64,000 bases of DNA from Eretmocerus hayati (GCA_029851415.1 CM056744.1:64412172-64476171), one strand, 5' to 3'. Counted from the stretch's first letter, positions 46,009 through 57,659 are shown. A program made the numbers and translations. Notes: a model not told the origin generated them from the sequence alone.

Positions 46009-48011
46009 TATTATGAGTATATATAGGGGCCATTTCGGAGCATTTCGACGAATGCCTGCACCAAGGGGGTCTGGAATAAATCCATAAAAATTTTTTCCCG
46101 TTAGTACTATAATGATATAGTACATAAAAAATTATTTGGGATTTTTTCTAAGGCCTCCGTGGGCCCTGGGGCCTATAAAAGGTCCTTTTTAGGCCCCTTT
46201 TGCTTTCTCTAAAGAGAAAGCTTTGTTTTCGACACAGCAAATTTTTGATCAATTTTTCCATTCAACTCAATATTTTTTTCAACATAATTCATCTTATCAC
46301 AAATGTGCTTCAACCATCTTATTCCTCTCGCCAAAATCTAACGATTGTAAGTAACACTTTTCTCCTCATAATCCTCGAAAACCCCCCAGTGACTCATCTC
46401 TCCGGCCCTTTGTCTGTGTCTGTGTGTGTGTATGTGTGTTGTTTTTTTGCGCCACGCTTTCTCTTCTACACTCCACTTTATCGATTTTTGCTTTTCTACA
46501 AGTTGTAGAGAATCACTCAGAGATGAGACCAGTGATTTGTCTGGTCTCCTCTCCAAATCGAATCTGATTTAAACGTTTTTTGAGGTAAAATCGCTGAAAT
46601 TGTGTACTTTCATACTAAAATATCTCTTTCTAACTTCACCTTACCCCAATTTTGATTACCTAGGCTATGGTTTTTTTGGCTCAATCTATCTTTTGGTTAA
46701 TACCGAAATTCCATTCAAACTCCATCAACGTAAATTTTTATAAAAAAAACCAAAATTTCCAACAAAAACAGCAATTTGAGCATTTTTAGACCTATTCTAT
46801 CGAAATTCTGTTTTAACCAAATTACACGTTTTGCTAAAAAAAACCTCACTTTAGGTAGCCCAAATCCCGATAACTATTTTCCTCAAAAGATAACTCAAAA
46901 TATACAAAAATATTTTTTTCAATATTCATACTTTCCTCATATCTCTCCTCTGAATTACTTCATTCAAATTTTACTCAACTAAGTTGATACTTTTTCATCG
47001 TTCTAAATCGATTGGTTGATACCGAATTTTCTCAAAATCCGTTTTAATACATTCAAAATCCGATTTATTCCCGAAAAATCCAAATTTTTTCAAAATACTC
47101 CATTTTTATAATCCTTACACCAACTATATTAAAGTTTGCCCTCAACCATACTACATATATTCCATGGAAAACCCTAGTTTAGGTCATCTTAATTCCCCTA
47201 AAAGTGAATCTCGTAATAATAACCCAAAATATTAGAAGAAAATTGCAGCTGAAATTCATTTCATCCTCATATCTCCCTCTACAACTAATCTATCCACCTT
47301 TTAATGGACTAGAGAGATACTTTTCCCTCATCCTACATCGATTGGTTGGATCCAATCTTTGGATTGTGAGTGTGATATGAAATGCAATTAATTTAGATTA
47401 AAAAATATAACTATTTTGTAGGAATCCCAATCATCATTTTGGAATTTGATCAGTTTTGCAAATTTCTCATTAGTTTCAGTGAACCTCTTAAACTATTTCG
47501 CTAAGAGAAAGCATTCTGCTCATCTCATTTAGCAGCGTATTTGGTCTTTTTCTGGAAAATCAGAACTCTGACTAGAATCAACATTTTTGGACGTACCAGG
47601 GCGCATTCTTTTCCTTCAGACTAGTACTTTTGAGAAAAAAATTGTCCATGGTCGATACTTAAGCCTAGCAACTTCTAGGAGCTATTTGCTGAGATCACAG
47701 TTTAGCGATTTTTGGGCTTGCTTCAAAGTAATGTAGCTCCCACTAGAAACGTGATAATCGACTTTTACAAGTAGTCATTTTGAAGGTCTTGAGAGAACGC
47801 CAAAAATGCCAAACTTTGAGCTCAATTTAAAAAAATCGATTTTTTTTATTCGACCTCAGACCTGTGCGACTATGTTTTTCGATACGAATACTACCAATTA
47901 GAATAATAATCTGGGTGGGATATTGAGTTGCCGATTTAATTCAGCCAATTTAAAAAACCCTTTTTGACTTTTCGCTCAAAATGACCGCAAAGGTGTGGCT
48001 CCAATATACTC
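46009..48011. other. AT-rich filler between two 3'-truncated LINEs
   Basis: About 2 kb, very AT rich and without a credible gene. A TATA-like word (tataaaa at 46173) is followed by an exact palindrome gctttctctaaagagaaagc (46202-46221). Both neighbouring LINEs lack their 3' ends at its borders. Confidence 0.5.
46610..47360 (+). repeat. Degenerate tandem repeat, ~325-bp period
   Basis: Related phrases recur in order: ggttaataccgaaattcc (46696), ggttgataccgaattttc (47015) and ggttggatccaatc (47345). Likewise catatctctcctctgaat (46936) matches catatctccctctacaac (47266). Spacings are about 320-330 bp, giving two to three poorly conserved units. Possible remnant satellite. Confidence 0.55.
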
Positions 48012-49921
48012 CCATCCCGAATCTCTTGTCCCTCGTCGGTGTCATACACGAGGTACCTGTTCCGGAGATAGTCACTCGTGACGGCTAGTAGATAGGGCGG
48101 CACTTTACCTGTTTGGGATTGATAAACTCGCTCCCAGCTCGCGCAGTTGAACGCGTTCTCCATGTCCAATGCAATGATGGCACAGGATCCTTCTCTTGCT
48201 TGGTATGGGTTCCCTACCGACGCCTGAACCCGTGCTCGGGCCTCCTTGATTGCGTGCACAGTGCTTCGTCCCTTCCAGAATCCGAACTGCACTGGTGATA
48301 GCCCGCCGCTCTCTTCGTAGGCTCTCTCCACCCTGTTGAGCACCATCCTCTCGTACATTTTCCCAATATTGTCGAGCATGCTGAGAGGGCGTTGACCTCC
48401 TTGACCTTCAGTTATCAGGACCAGCTTCTGGCGTTTTCACTCGTCCGGGAAAGTTCCTGCGCTCAGACAGATGTTGCAAGAGGCTTGTATTGAAGACCAG
48501 TTTTAGAACCTTGTTTGGAATGCCTTCCAGGCCAGGGGCCTCGCCGTTTGGCAGCCTCTTCGCCGCTATGAGTAGCTCTTGCATATTAAAGAGCGTGATG
48601 GGGTCGTCACTCTCCAGAGAGAATGGGACTTTAGGTTCTTCCGCTGGGAAGAGGTCTTCCACGATGCTGCGCAAGGTAGCTGCATCGGTCGGTGCTGGGT
48701 TGCCCCTCCGGGATCGGACCTTGGACATAACCACGCGGTATGGCATACCCCACGGGTCTCCATGAACCATGTCGCACAACTCACCCCAGCACTTCTCTTT
48801 GCTCCTCCGGATGGCTAGAACGAGAGCCTTCTCCGCTTCTCTATACGCCCTGTCATCTTCCGCCAGTGATGGTCGTTCCAGCCTCCTTGATCGCCACGCA
48901 GTTCTCCTATTCTTATTGCTTGATCTTCGTAGAGCTTCCATCTCGTCGGTGATCCAGTACTCTGGTTTCTTCCAAAAGCATGATGTCTTGCAAGGCATCG
49001 ATGCGTCACAAGCTCTTGTGATGGTGGCCTTCACCATATCCACAGCCTCGTCCACGATGATGTTCATCGGGAGATCTTCAGCTATTTCTTCGATTCCCGG
49101 AATTTCCCCTCATCCAGCTTGCGTACCTGATACCCCGTCGGTCGCGGTCTGCGTGTCGTCTGTCTCTGTCTGTTAGTCCTAAGCCGAAACCAAATATGTC
49201 GATGGTCACTCAATCTTTCCGTGTTCAGGACCTCCCACGATGTCATTAGTTCCATGAGCGACGGGCTCATGAACGTCAGGTCGAGGACCGATGATGAACC
49301 TCCCCCCCCCCCCCGGAACCGAGTGAACGTGCCGGTTATAGGTGATAACCCCCGTCTCGTTCGCAAGCACTAATCCTAATGCCTCCATGGCATGCGCGAG
49401 TATTACCCCCCGTCTATCGCGTGGCCCCCCGCTCTGAGTCGGTTCCTTGGAGTTGAAATTCCCCGCGATTATAACTGCCCCCCCCCCCATCGCCTCACAT
49501 CCTCTTGTAGGTCATGGAGCTCGTTTTCGAATTCGTGCGTCTTGAGCGACGGCGAATAGTAGCAACTGCAGACTGCTGTGCCCCCTATGGTCTTTCGAGC
49601 GAAACCGCGGCCACCAACAGCTGGTCCAGTCTCACGGATCGCAGGATTCATAATCTGGATTACGGCGGTCCTCCAGTGATCGGATGTGGATCGAGAAAAT
49701 TCGCGCTTTCGAGGCGGTTCGGAGATAATCAGAACATCGATCCCTCCTTCTTCGGCAACAGCGTGTAGGAGATCGCCTGCGTCCCCGCTCTTCCTGAGGT
49801 TAGCTTGGATGAAACTAGCCATTCCTTCTCTTCCCGCATCTATATGTGACTCTTGCCCTCTGATAAGCAGTGCAATTTCTGGCCCCAGATCTGTGGTCGG
49901 ATTTGGACCCGATCGCCCCAC
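48012..49921 (-). pseudogene. R1-clade ORF2 remnant (endonuclease to mid RT)
   Basis: Pieces in several frames. Endonuclease (FIQANLRKSGDAGD, IISEPPRKRE) at 49469-49921; its C-terminal part at 49082-49490, split by frameshifts at two poly-C runs (about 49303-49315 and 49481-49493); linker and RT start (LPNGEAPGLEGIPNK) at 48408-49067; a further frameshift near 48400; then RT motifs QFGFWKGRSTVHAI and MENAFNCASWERV up to 48012. The catalytic FADD box is lost. Confidence 0.85.
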
Positions 49922-51694
49922 AGCTCAGGCATTTTGGTTTTTCCTAGCAAGTCGCGGCGAGGTGCCCTGGTTCGCCGCATCGGAAGCAGAGATTTGGTTT
50001 TCCATCCCTCAGCCCTCGCTCTTTCGCACCCCGAGGCCTTGTGGCCGTACTCTAAGCAGTTATAGCACCGTCGGATGCCACCCTTCTCGCGGATCCTGAC
50101 TCTGCCCCATCCAACCTTGGGCTCCTTCCAGTCGAGGTGATGGTGGGACAGTCTCGTTGTGATCGAGACAACAGCGGTATGGGTGCTGCGGTAGCCACCT
50201 CGGATACACTTGACTACAACGGCTCCCTTCTCGTTCTCTGGTAGGGCCTTCGCGAGCTCATCCCGCACCTTGATTATGTCGGCATCGTAGTCGACTCCGA
50301 GCACCTCGAGGATCGTACTGTTTGCTAGACAGTGGACAGCTCCTTCTTGCCCGACGACTGGTGCCAAAGCTGCCTTGACGGCGGCGACATCGGTGCTTTT
50401 CTTGAGTTCAAGAAGGACTTGGCCTTCTTGGCTCTTGCGGATGCCCGTGACCTTAGAGCCTACTTCTTCATCGAGGTCATCCGTTTTTATTCTGCGCAGC
50501 ATGTCTGCGTAGGTTAGCCCACCTTCGTTGGCCGTGACGAGGACGGTTTCGGGCTTCACCCTTCTCGGCTTCATTTTTGCTTTCTTTCCGGCGGCATCGT
50601 TCGATCTACCACTCTTCTTCGCCTATTTCGCTTGTTTTTTTGACACCACTCCCTTCCAAGGCTCATTCTGCTCGGGCCGATTGGGCGTTGATGTCCAGCG
50701 CGGTGTTCCGGGACCTCCCGGTGGAGGTCCGTATCGCACCCCCTTCGAACCGCACTGTTGCCCCGGTCGCGATTCCGGTTCCTCTGCCCCCCTTCCCTGG
50801 AAGCAACTACCCGACGATGCCGGTTCTTTTGTGGCCGGAGGCTGCAAATCCCTCCTCGTTATCAGGGTCCTTTCCGTTTCGAGGAGCATGGTCTCGAAAG
50901 CATCCCGCTTCGCCTCGTCTGCTGAGAAGTAGGTCTTCGGGCGTATGGCCGATCTTCTTGAGTTCTTCGATGTCGCTCTTGGTCCCTCCTGAATTACTGG
51001 AGACGGACTCGACTATCCCTATAACCAAGTTGAAGTGCTCGAGGAGGAGATATGTCTCCTCCTCCGTCTCGTCCCGGCATGTTTTCAGGTCTTCCCATTT
51101 CCCCATGAGATCGTCTGCCTCGTTCCCACACCTAGGTCGTGCCACATCTCTAGATAAGGGGATAGGGTCAATCTCTATCCCACCAGGCATCTCATCGTGC
51201 ACTCTCTTCTCAAGCAAACCGTTTCCAGAAGTCAGGGTTGTTTCGTTCTCCTGGGACCCCATAGTAGTGTCGGAGTGGCTCGAGCCTGAGCTCAAGTTGA
51301 CGGCGTCATCAACTTCGTTGCTCGGTTGCGTGATCTGGATCCCGATTGCGGGATTAATCTTCAGCAGCTTCTCTGCCGCCTCTCGTGCTCCTGCTGCAAC
51401 CTTTGCGTTCATCCGTCGTTGACTCGTAAATGTGAGCTCTGATTGTTTGAGCACTCGCTTCCCTGCTCCATCACTCAGGCCCTTTCTCTTCCTGCTAGGG
51501 GTGAGCTCAGCTTCTCCATGTTGTAGGTTTTTCTCTCCCACTCCTTCCACCTGCAGCGTATTTACATCGCTTGTAGCTGTACGCGTGATTCCACCAGCCA
51601 AGTGTGCCACTGGTGGTGCGTTTTGCATCGTTGCCCCCCCCCCCCCCAAGATCCGAATGGGGCCCTGCTCCTCTTGGGGAATTCTTGCCGTCAA
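49840..51694 (-). pseudogene. R1-clade ORF1 (gag-like) remnant
   Basis: N-terminal part at 50807-51694 and the gag core at 49840-50574 (TYADMLRRIKTDDLDEEVG, LEVLGVDYDAD), separated by frame breaks between 50574 and 50940. The first zinc knuckle is visible (CYNCLEYGHKASGC); the next is displaced by a frameshift. A poly-C run (about 51634-51648) also lies near the N-terminus, as in copy C (40736-40748). Confidence 0.8.
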
Positions 51695-51921
51695 TGCTGG
51701 ACATCATCTTGTTTCTTCTTTTTCCAGGGTCTGGAATCGGATGCTGGCCGACCCCAGACCAGACCAGCACGGGTGTGGTGTTCTGTGTGATGCGTGTCCT
51801 GTATAATGTTGGTAATGTTGGTATGTTTGTGTAGTGCTTGAGCAGGCGTGAGTATCGTGCATGTAGGGTGTAGTATGTGTGAGTGTAAGTGTAGAACTCG
51901 GGTCCGGAGGGGCGTCACTCC

Positions 51922-52366
51922 TGTCTGTGCTGCACCTAGAGACTCTGGATACTGTAACCTGGAACTCGTTCTTCTGGATCCTCATGCAATGAGACTTGTG
52001 GTCTCTAAGCGATCGCCATTGTTGTGCTGCGGGGAGGAGGGGTATCGACAGAAAGCACTGTACTCTGACACTCCGATTCTGACTATAACAACTTGAGTTT
52101 ATTCACTACTTATTTAGAGTTACAAAATCTTAGGGAGGTCGAGTATTAAGCTCTATCACAATGAAATACAAGGGGTCAGGTAAGCCCATGTGCAATACGG
52201 TCCCCAGGCCGGCGCAGGCAGCACTGCTCGATGCTCACCCGAGTGAAGCGAATCCGAGCCACACGTGACTAATAGAAGATAAACCCCGGTGGAGTGGCGC
52301 CACTAACGGAGCGCGCAAAAAAATTCGAATTACAAAACTGAAATGATGGAAGCGTCCGCTCAACCA
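51922..52366 (-). mobile_element. Solo LTR, 445 bp, in the 5' UTR of R1-D
   Basis: Interrupts the R1-D 5' UTR at a point where copy C is continuous. On the minus strand it begins TGGTTGAG and ends CAGACA, flanked by GGAGC and GGAGT, a 5-bp target duplication with one mismatch. The minus strand carries a poly(A) signal (gtgaataaactc near 52100). Length, TG...CA ends and duplication fit a solo LTR left by LTR recombination. Family unknown; it does not match the Gypsy LTR at 13215. Confidence 0.7.
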
Positions 52367-52429
52367 GCTCCCTCAAGCCCCAAGTGCAGCCCGAAAGTCA
52401 CACTCAAAGCCCCCTACGGGGTCTCTCTC

Positions 52430-52761
52430 ACAAGGAGAGTCCGAAGTCTCCGGGTCCTGAAATCTCACCAAAATTTTTTCACAGTTTTGTACCACCTAGA
52501 ATATGAAGAATCTAAAGCAACTCTGTCGAATGGGCCTTCTGTTCTAAGCTACAGCCAGAAGCTTCAACATTGCTAGTATGGCTATAGATACCATTTTTAA
52601 ACATGGGCCTATATGGGCAATGCTAATGTCATAGGCTGTAGCTCTGAACACAATGCCCATTTGACAGAGTTGCTTTGGGTTCTTCATATTCTAGGTGGTA
52701 CGAAACTGTAAAAAAAATTTTGGTGAGATTTCAGGACCCGGAGACTCCGGACTCCCCTTGT
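52430..52761. mobile_element. ACAAGG-type palindromic MITE, copy 1 (332 bp)
   Basis: The ends acaaggagagtccg and cggactccccttgt are inverted repeats. The arms, including cctagaatatgaagaat and its complement, are paired around a centre near 52595. Same family as 54134-54464. It sits between the R1-D 5' end and a CR1 fragment. No transposase and no clear target duplication. Confidence 0.85.
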
Positions 52762-52764
52762 CAG

Positions 52765-53166
52765 TTCTCAAAGTTGCATCAAAGGAATTTCCATTGACGC
52801 AACCTCGTCAGAGGATTGATATGGACAAGATTCAATACTTCAATCTTTAGTACGTCTGGGCTCTTTTCTTTGATTTTTCACTTAAGTATGCGTGACCTTC
52901 TGTCACTAGACTGATTTACTCTGTGGTATGTAGTCGGGCCCTCGACCTTCCAAACTTCAGTTTATCTTTACATTTTCGTAGAACACTTGTGCTTTTTGTA
53001 ATCTTACTAGTCACAAATTGTTATATATGTTTGATGAATCCTTGGTCAAATATATGATCCCATAACTGAGATATATTTTAGACACGCGACATATGTAACC
53101 ATATGTAATTTAAATATCATTTTGTCTACGGACGAATAAAAAAGGAATCGATCAATCAATCAATCT
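52765..53166 (+). mobile_element. CR1-like LINE, last ~400 bp
   Basis: The last ORF2 codons (CR1-like, ending at a TAG near 52850) are followed by a recognisable but diverged 3' UTR (acgtctgggctcttttc, ctagtcacaaattgt). The tail is gacgaataaaaaaggaatc plus atca units. Here the tail runs into tctcttacg, not a long TC array. Confidence 0.8.
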
Positions 53167-54133
53167 CTTACGTTTGGCTGTTCTCTCCTTCTCTCCTGTC
53201 ATCACTGTAATGATGATAGTTATGATATTCTGTTTATATTAATATGATTATTTGGCCTAGGAGAGAGGACGACGGTAGATATATCCCACCGTCACATATA
53301 ATGGCCAAACCCATCCTTAGCCCAATCTTTGTATAACGGTCTTCGACTCAAAATTTGACGAGAAATTCGATAAGAATGTCAAATTCTCGATCAAATAGGG
53401 CTTCATGGCGTGGCCGTAGTCCGCGGCCATTTTGAAAAAGCTAGGGAGATTGACCCAAATTCGTTCTGTGAATATCTCGAGTTTTACTCAACCAAATCCC
53501 TTCATATTCTGTATGCGTCAACAAAATGCATGTGAGAATCGCGCTATGGAGCCAAATCCCACAAAATTAGAGGAAGAAACTTCCATGATTAGCGCTGTAC
53601 AGATGTCGGCTGCTCCTGTGGTAAGGCATGCAGTTATAGTTCATTCTATAATTTCGTGATTAGCTCGTTTTTTCTCACTTCCACTCCATAGCGCAATTCT
53701 CTCAAGTTCGTAGACGATAGTAATACCCTTATTTGTTGATAGTTCTCTAAAACTTGAGATAAATTCAGAACGGCAATGAGTTATATATGATGGCAGCCGT
53801 AATTATCCGTTTCTTCAAAGTAGTCAGACTGATCAGCGGGCGCGAATCAAGTGGAACAGCAGCGAAACCGTCTGCTTCGATCATGCACGTTCCCGTGTGT
53901 TGTCATCGTGGATAAGATATGTTGTAAGACTTTATGGTCCCATCGCGTAAAGATTCCTTGCTAGACAAGAAAATGTCGAAAATCGCAAATGTCAGTTCCG
54001 TGCACCACTTTCCCTATGCCTCATACATGGTCAAACCACATTCACCGTCCTAAAACGTTCCAAAAAACATTTTGTATACGTTTTATCACATATTATTGCT
54101 CAATATGCGAAAAAGAATGGAAAAAGGCGACTC
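53167..54133. other. AT-rich spacer, no feature recognised
   Basis: Nearly 1 kb without a credible gene, LINE end or inverted repeat. Confidence 0.4.
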
Positions 54134-54464
54134 ACAAGGGGGGACCACGGGGTCCGGGTCGCCAATCTCCCCAAAAATTTTTTTACAGTTTGGTACTACC
54201 TAGAATATGAAGAATCCAGAGTGACCTCGTCCAATGGGCCTCCTGTTCAGAGCTACGGGCAGGAACATTAGCATTGTCGGTATATCTATATATGTCACTT
54301 TTTAACATGGGCCTATATGAAGAATGCTAATGTCATAGGCTGTAGCTTCGACCAGGAGGGCCATTTGACGGAGTTACTCTGGACTCTTCATATTCTAGGT
54401 ACCACTAAACTGTAAAAAAATCTTGGGGGAGATTGGAGACCCGGACCCCGTGGTCTCCCCTTGT
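54134..54464. mobile_element. ACAAGG-type palindromic MITE, copy 2 (331 bp)
   Basis: The ends acaaggggggaccacggg and tggtctccccttgt pair with each other. The interior matches copy 1 (tagaatatgaagaatc, aacatgggcctatatg, aatgctaatgtcatagg). Almost the same length as copy 1. Non-coding. Confidence 0.87.
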
Positions 54465-55838
54465 CAGACACGCACAGAAGGTATCGCGATTATACATTTA
54501 TGCGAAATGTGAGCATGGGCCGAGGTGTAACGGGATTCCACGAAAGAAAAGATACCTGCGAGTACTGAAAAACTCTGAAGAAGATCCTTGTTCATTGCAC
54601 CAGTCGTATACCAACTAGATGTCATATAAGAAAAATACTTGAAATTATTTAATGAATCTGAGCAAGACCCTTGTTTATTGCACCAGTCATCCACTATCAG
54701 TATGCTCGGGCAGAAAATCGTGAAGCCTTGAGTTTATTCATGCATAAGGATGGAGTTATGTCAACTCATGCGTTGATACATTCTCCTCGAGACGGGAGTC
54801 CTCACCGGTGCCTCGCCCCACACTCATATATGATGGGTTCCACGCCAAAGCGACCTACGAAAAAGGGTCATCTCTCGGATTTCTTTTCAACCTTATTTGT
54901 TCGATTCTAAAGTCCAAAATAGGGAATTTGGATCATCTATGGGACCCAAAGAAAATTTCGAGACTTCGTTGCACGGATGTCCGTCAAAAAGTGGAAATTT
55001 ATCATGTAAAAATCAATGCTTTTTTATTCGCCAAAATGATGGATATCTTGAGTTCTTTGCCAGGTACGATCTTGCGGTTTGCGGCGTCTGAAGAGGTGTC
55101 CGGAAACCTTTCAGAAACATTGTTGCGAAGTTTTTTCCAGTACTTTGGAGGGCTCCTGGAGCTAAGACAGTGTTTTTCACTAAATGTCTAATTCTTCAAG
55201 GAGCCATTTTTTCATTCTTCTGGAAATCACATATTGAACGTGGAATTTTGTTTTCTTCCTGAAGAGCATGGTTTCAGGGAAGTTTGGGGTGATCCAAGCG
55301 ATTTATTAGCCGTTTTCTAAAATGGAATTTCCTTAGTAACAGGAAAATATCATCTTCTGCGCTTACGCATAAACGTAGGCTCTTGGGACTAATTTGAACG
55401 AAAAGCTGACAAAATCCCCTATGAAATGACCACCTGCAGAGTTTGAATTCATGCCCTCATACAGGATCTACAACACAATAAATTACATTGAATCGAAAGC
55501 ACATAGACATTCAACCTACTAGCGCTTGCTGAGAGGACACATTCACGAAATTTTTCTGGGGGTCTTTTTCTGAGTGCAAAAGAGCCGTCAAGGAAAATTG
55601 GGATCGCATGGATTCGACGTGAAATTGTCTGAACTTCTAGTATATGCAATCAAAAATTCCATCTGAGACAATGAGGGAGACTCATTTCAATTTCCGTCAA
55701 AAAATATACCATTTTACACTCCTAAAATCGTGCCGATGAAAAGGCGTTCCACCAACACTTTTTGTTTCGGTCGATATCTCGCACCCAGGTTCGTCTTTCA
55801 AAATTCGCTTGACCCATGAATTTTGTGGGTCAGGACCC
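54465..55838. other. Spacer between MITE and LTR-like unit
   Basis: AT-rich DNA with short frames only. The part next to 55838 could be the leader of the LTR element on the minus strand (gggtcctgacccac follows the LTR end), but no gag or pol sequence is recognisable. Confidence 0.35.
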
Positions 55839-56173
55839 TGTGACGTGGGGTGTCGGCGACCAGTGAAATGACTCGTGGAAATGATGTAAAATATAGATAT
55901 ATATTGAATGAAAGAATGACTTATACACAATCTGCGTGTTTTGAGATAGAGTGATGATGGGTACTCCCGAAATGGGAGTCCCCGAGCGGTCTGATGCGGC
56001 GCGCGCGAGGCTTATATTCCCTTGACTCGTCGCGTGTCGCACAGTGTAAGAGTGCAAAGGTCAGCCAAACGACATCGTGCGATGCATTCCTCGCGGTATG
56101 CATCAAGCGATCGGTCTTGCAGAACCGACGACAGAGTGATTGACCGACAAGGGCAATCACCTATGGCGTCACA
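55839..56173 (-). repeat. LTR-like unit, 335 bp
   Basis: Bounded by perfect 7-bp inverted ends TGTGACG...CGTCACA. On the minus strand a TATA-like ggaatataagcc lies mid-unit and an AT-rich segment follows, as in insect LTRs. The sequence after it on the minus strand resembles a primer-binding/leader region. No target duplication and no second LTR in the window, so it may be a solo or fragmentary LTR. Confidence 0.5.
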
Positions 56174-56350
56174 CGTGTGACTTTCACATGCCTCTAATAC
56201 GATCAGGACGTTTGATCAAAATCCTGCATATAGATGATTGCTGGAGAGGGAGGTGCTCTTGTTGGTGAGACGTTATCATTCCTCTTCCCAATCGGTCCGA
56301 AACTTTTTCCTTGCGGCACTGTTAGTACAAAATATGATGAAATCACTTAC

Positions 56351-56637
56351 ATCAGATAATCCTGTCTGCAATATACTTTCGTATCCCGGAGGTAACACGA
56401 ATGTTGATCGTGGAGAGGTTTTGAGCATGTACAACACTTAAGACACCTTGAATGCCAAATTCGTCCCCCAACACAAGTTATTAAACGGTCTTTAACATTC
56501 CGTCCACATCCACCACAACCTCTTTGAGAATCATCTTCGTTACTGGATCCAATGGTTCCGTCTTCTTCATTCGTGGTGCTGGTCTTATCGCCAGTGTTAA
56601 ATATGGCAAATATTCCATCATTGGACTTGGCTACATC
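56351..56637 (-). CDS. Host gene exon encoding a LIM domain (LIM-homeodomain-type, Arrowhead/Lhx6/8-like)
   Basis: A 287-nt exon on the minus strand. It is preceded by a pyrimidine-rich acceptor ending tctcatttcag and followed by a consensus donor gtaagtg. About 38 residues rich in Asp/Ser/Thr lead into a complete LIM zinc module, C-x2-C-x17-H-x2-C-x2-C-x2-C-x18-C-x2-D, visible in CGGCGRNVKDRL, IWHSRCLKCCTC and YCRQDY. This is the usual first LIM domain of LIM-homeodomain regulators; the wording is closest to Arrowhead and Lhx6/8 from memory. Such proteins are nuclear transcription factors in neural and appendage patterning. The exon starts in phase 0 and ends after two bases of a codon. The second LIM domain and homeodomain must lie in other exons, not found here. 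Confidence 0.8.
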
Positions 56638-57142
56638 CTGAAATGAGATACACCTTAGCAAATACTTGATAAACAACAGATGAAGTTGATATGCAACGTC
56701 CTTTGAAGATCTACCTATCCATCATTTGAAATATAAATGACAGAAGGAATAGTCTCGAGGGTTCCCTGCCAATCGATATCATCATCTCATAGAACTTGTG
56801 AGGCAAATGATGTCTCACAACGCATAGAATATTTCGAAGAGATACTCGAAGGGAATATTCTCATGCGATCACTTGGGAGTTTTCGAAGAACATTGTAGAA
56901 AATGTCTCAATTTTACCTTGATTAAATCAGAAGCCTCTAGAGATATCTCGAGGAATGCCGGTTGTAATATGATGGGAGTCACATCTAGGAGAGAAAGTGT
57001 GTGTACATGACGAAGGGAGAGATAAGGGCGAGCCCCAGTTGACATCATGGTTGGCGAGCGTGAACTAGCGGAGAGTGACCAAAGGAAGCAAGTCCCGATT
57101 CTGTTTCCTTTACCTTGCCGGACTGGAGAATTGCCAGCGTCG
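56638..57142. other. Probable intron or upstream DNA of the LIM gene
   Basis: No other exon recognised on the minus strand upstream of the LIM exon within this stretch. No terminal repeats. Confidence 0.4.
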
Positions 57143-57659
57143 CCCTTTTGAAAAAAATCATGTAATGCGCATGACATAAAATCATGATGTCACGTTTTCT
57201 AGAAAACATGAGTAATAAACTTGTCAATTCGTGACATGAGTCGAAAGGAGTAACATGACATCATGAAACCTTGTCATGAACATTTGTCATGAAGTTTTGT
57301 CATGGATTTTCGTCATGATTTCCCGGATTTCCCGGGGCCTGGGTCATGTCATGGGCAGTTGTCATGGGACTTTGTCATGAACTTTTGTCATGAATTTACA
57401 CATTTTTCACATACTTTGAGGCATGTCATGGGACCTTGTCATGATCTTTTGTCATGAATTTACAAATTTTTTACATGCTTCCCCTGCCTAAAGGAACCGA
57501 CTCAGCTAGTTTCAGATAGTCGACTCGGCTCCATAGATAATTTCCTCAAGATTTTTGTCTAGATCGCAACTGAATAAGGCAGTTGGATAGACAAAAAATC
57601 GATTGATAAGGGTAAATCATAAGAAAATGAAACATTTTGGCCAAGTTTTTCCCGAATTC

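Larger units (their letters stand above)
48012..52429 (-). mobile_element. R1-clade LINE copy D, old and missing its 3' end
   Basis: Retains the 5' terminus (gaccccgtagggggctttg ending at 52429), ORF1 and the endonuclease plus the first half of RT, then stops at 48012, inside RT, instead of reaching a poly(A) tail. 3' loss is not the usual LINE truncation and points to a later deletion or replacement. A 445-bp solo LTR lies in its 5' UTR. Confidence 0.88.

Noticed and set aside
46202..46221. Histone-type 3' stem-loop
   Set aside because: The hairpin sequence and loop do not match the histone consensus and no histone gene is upstream.
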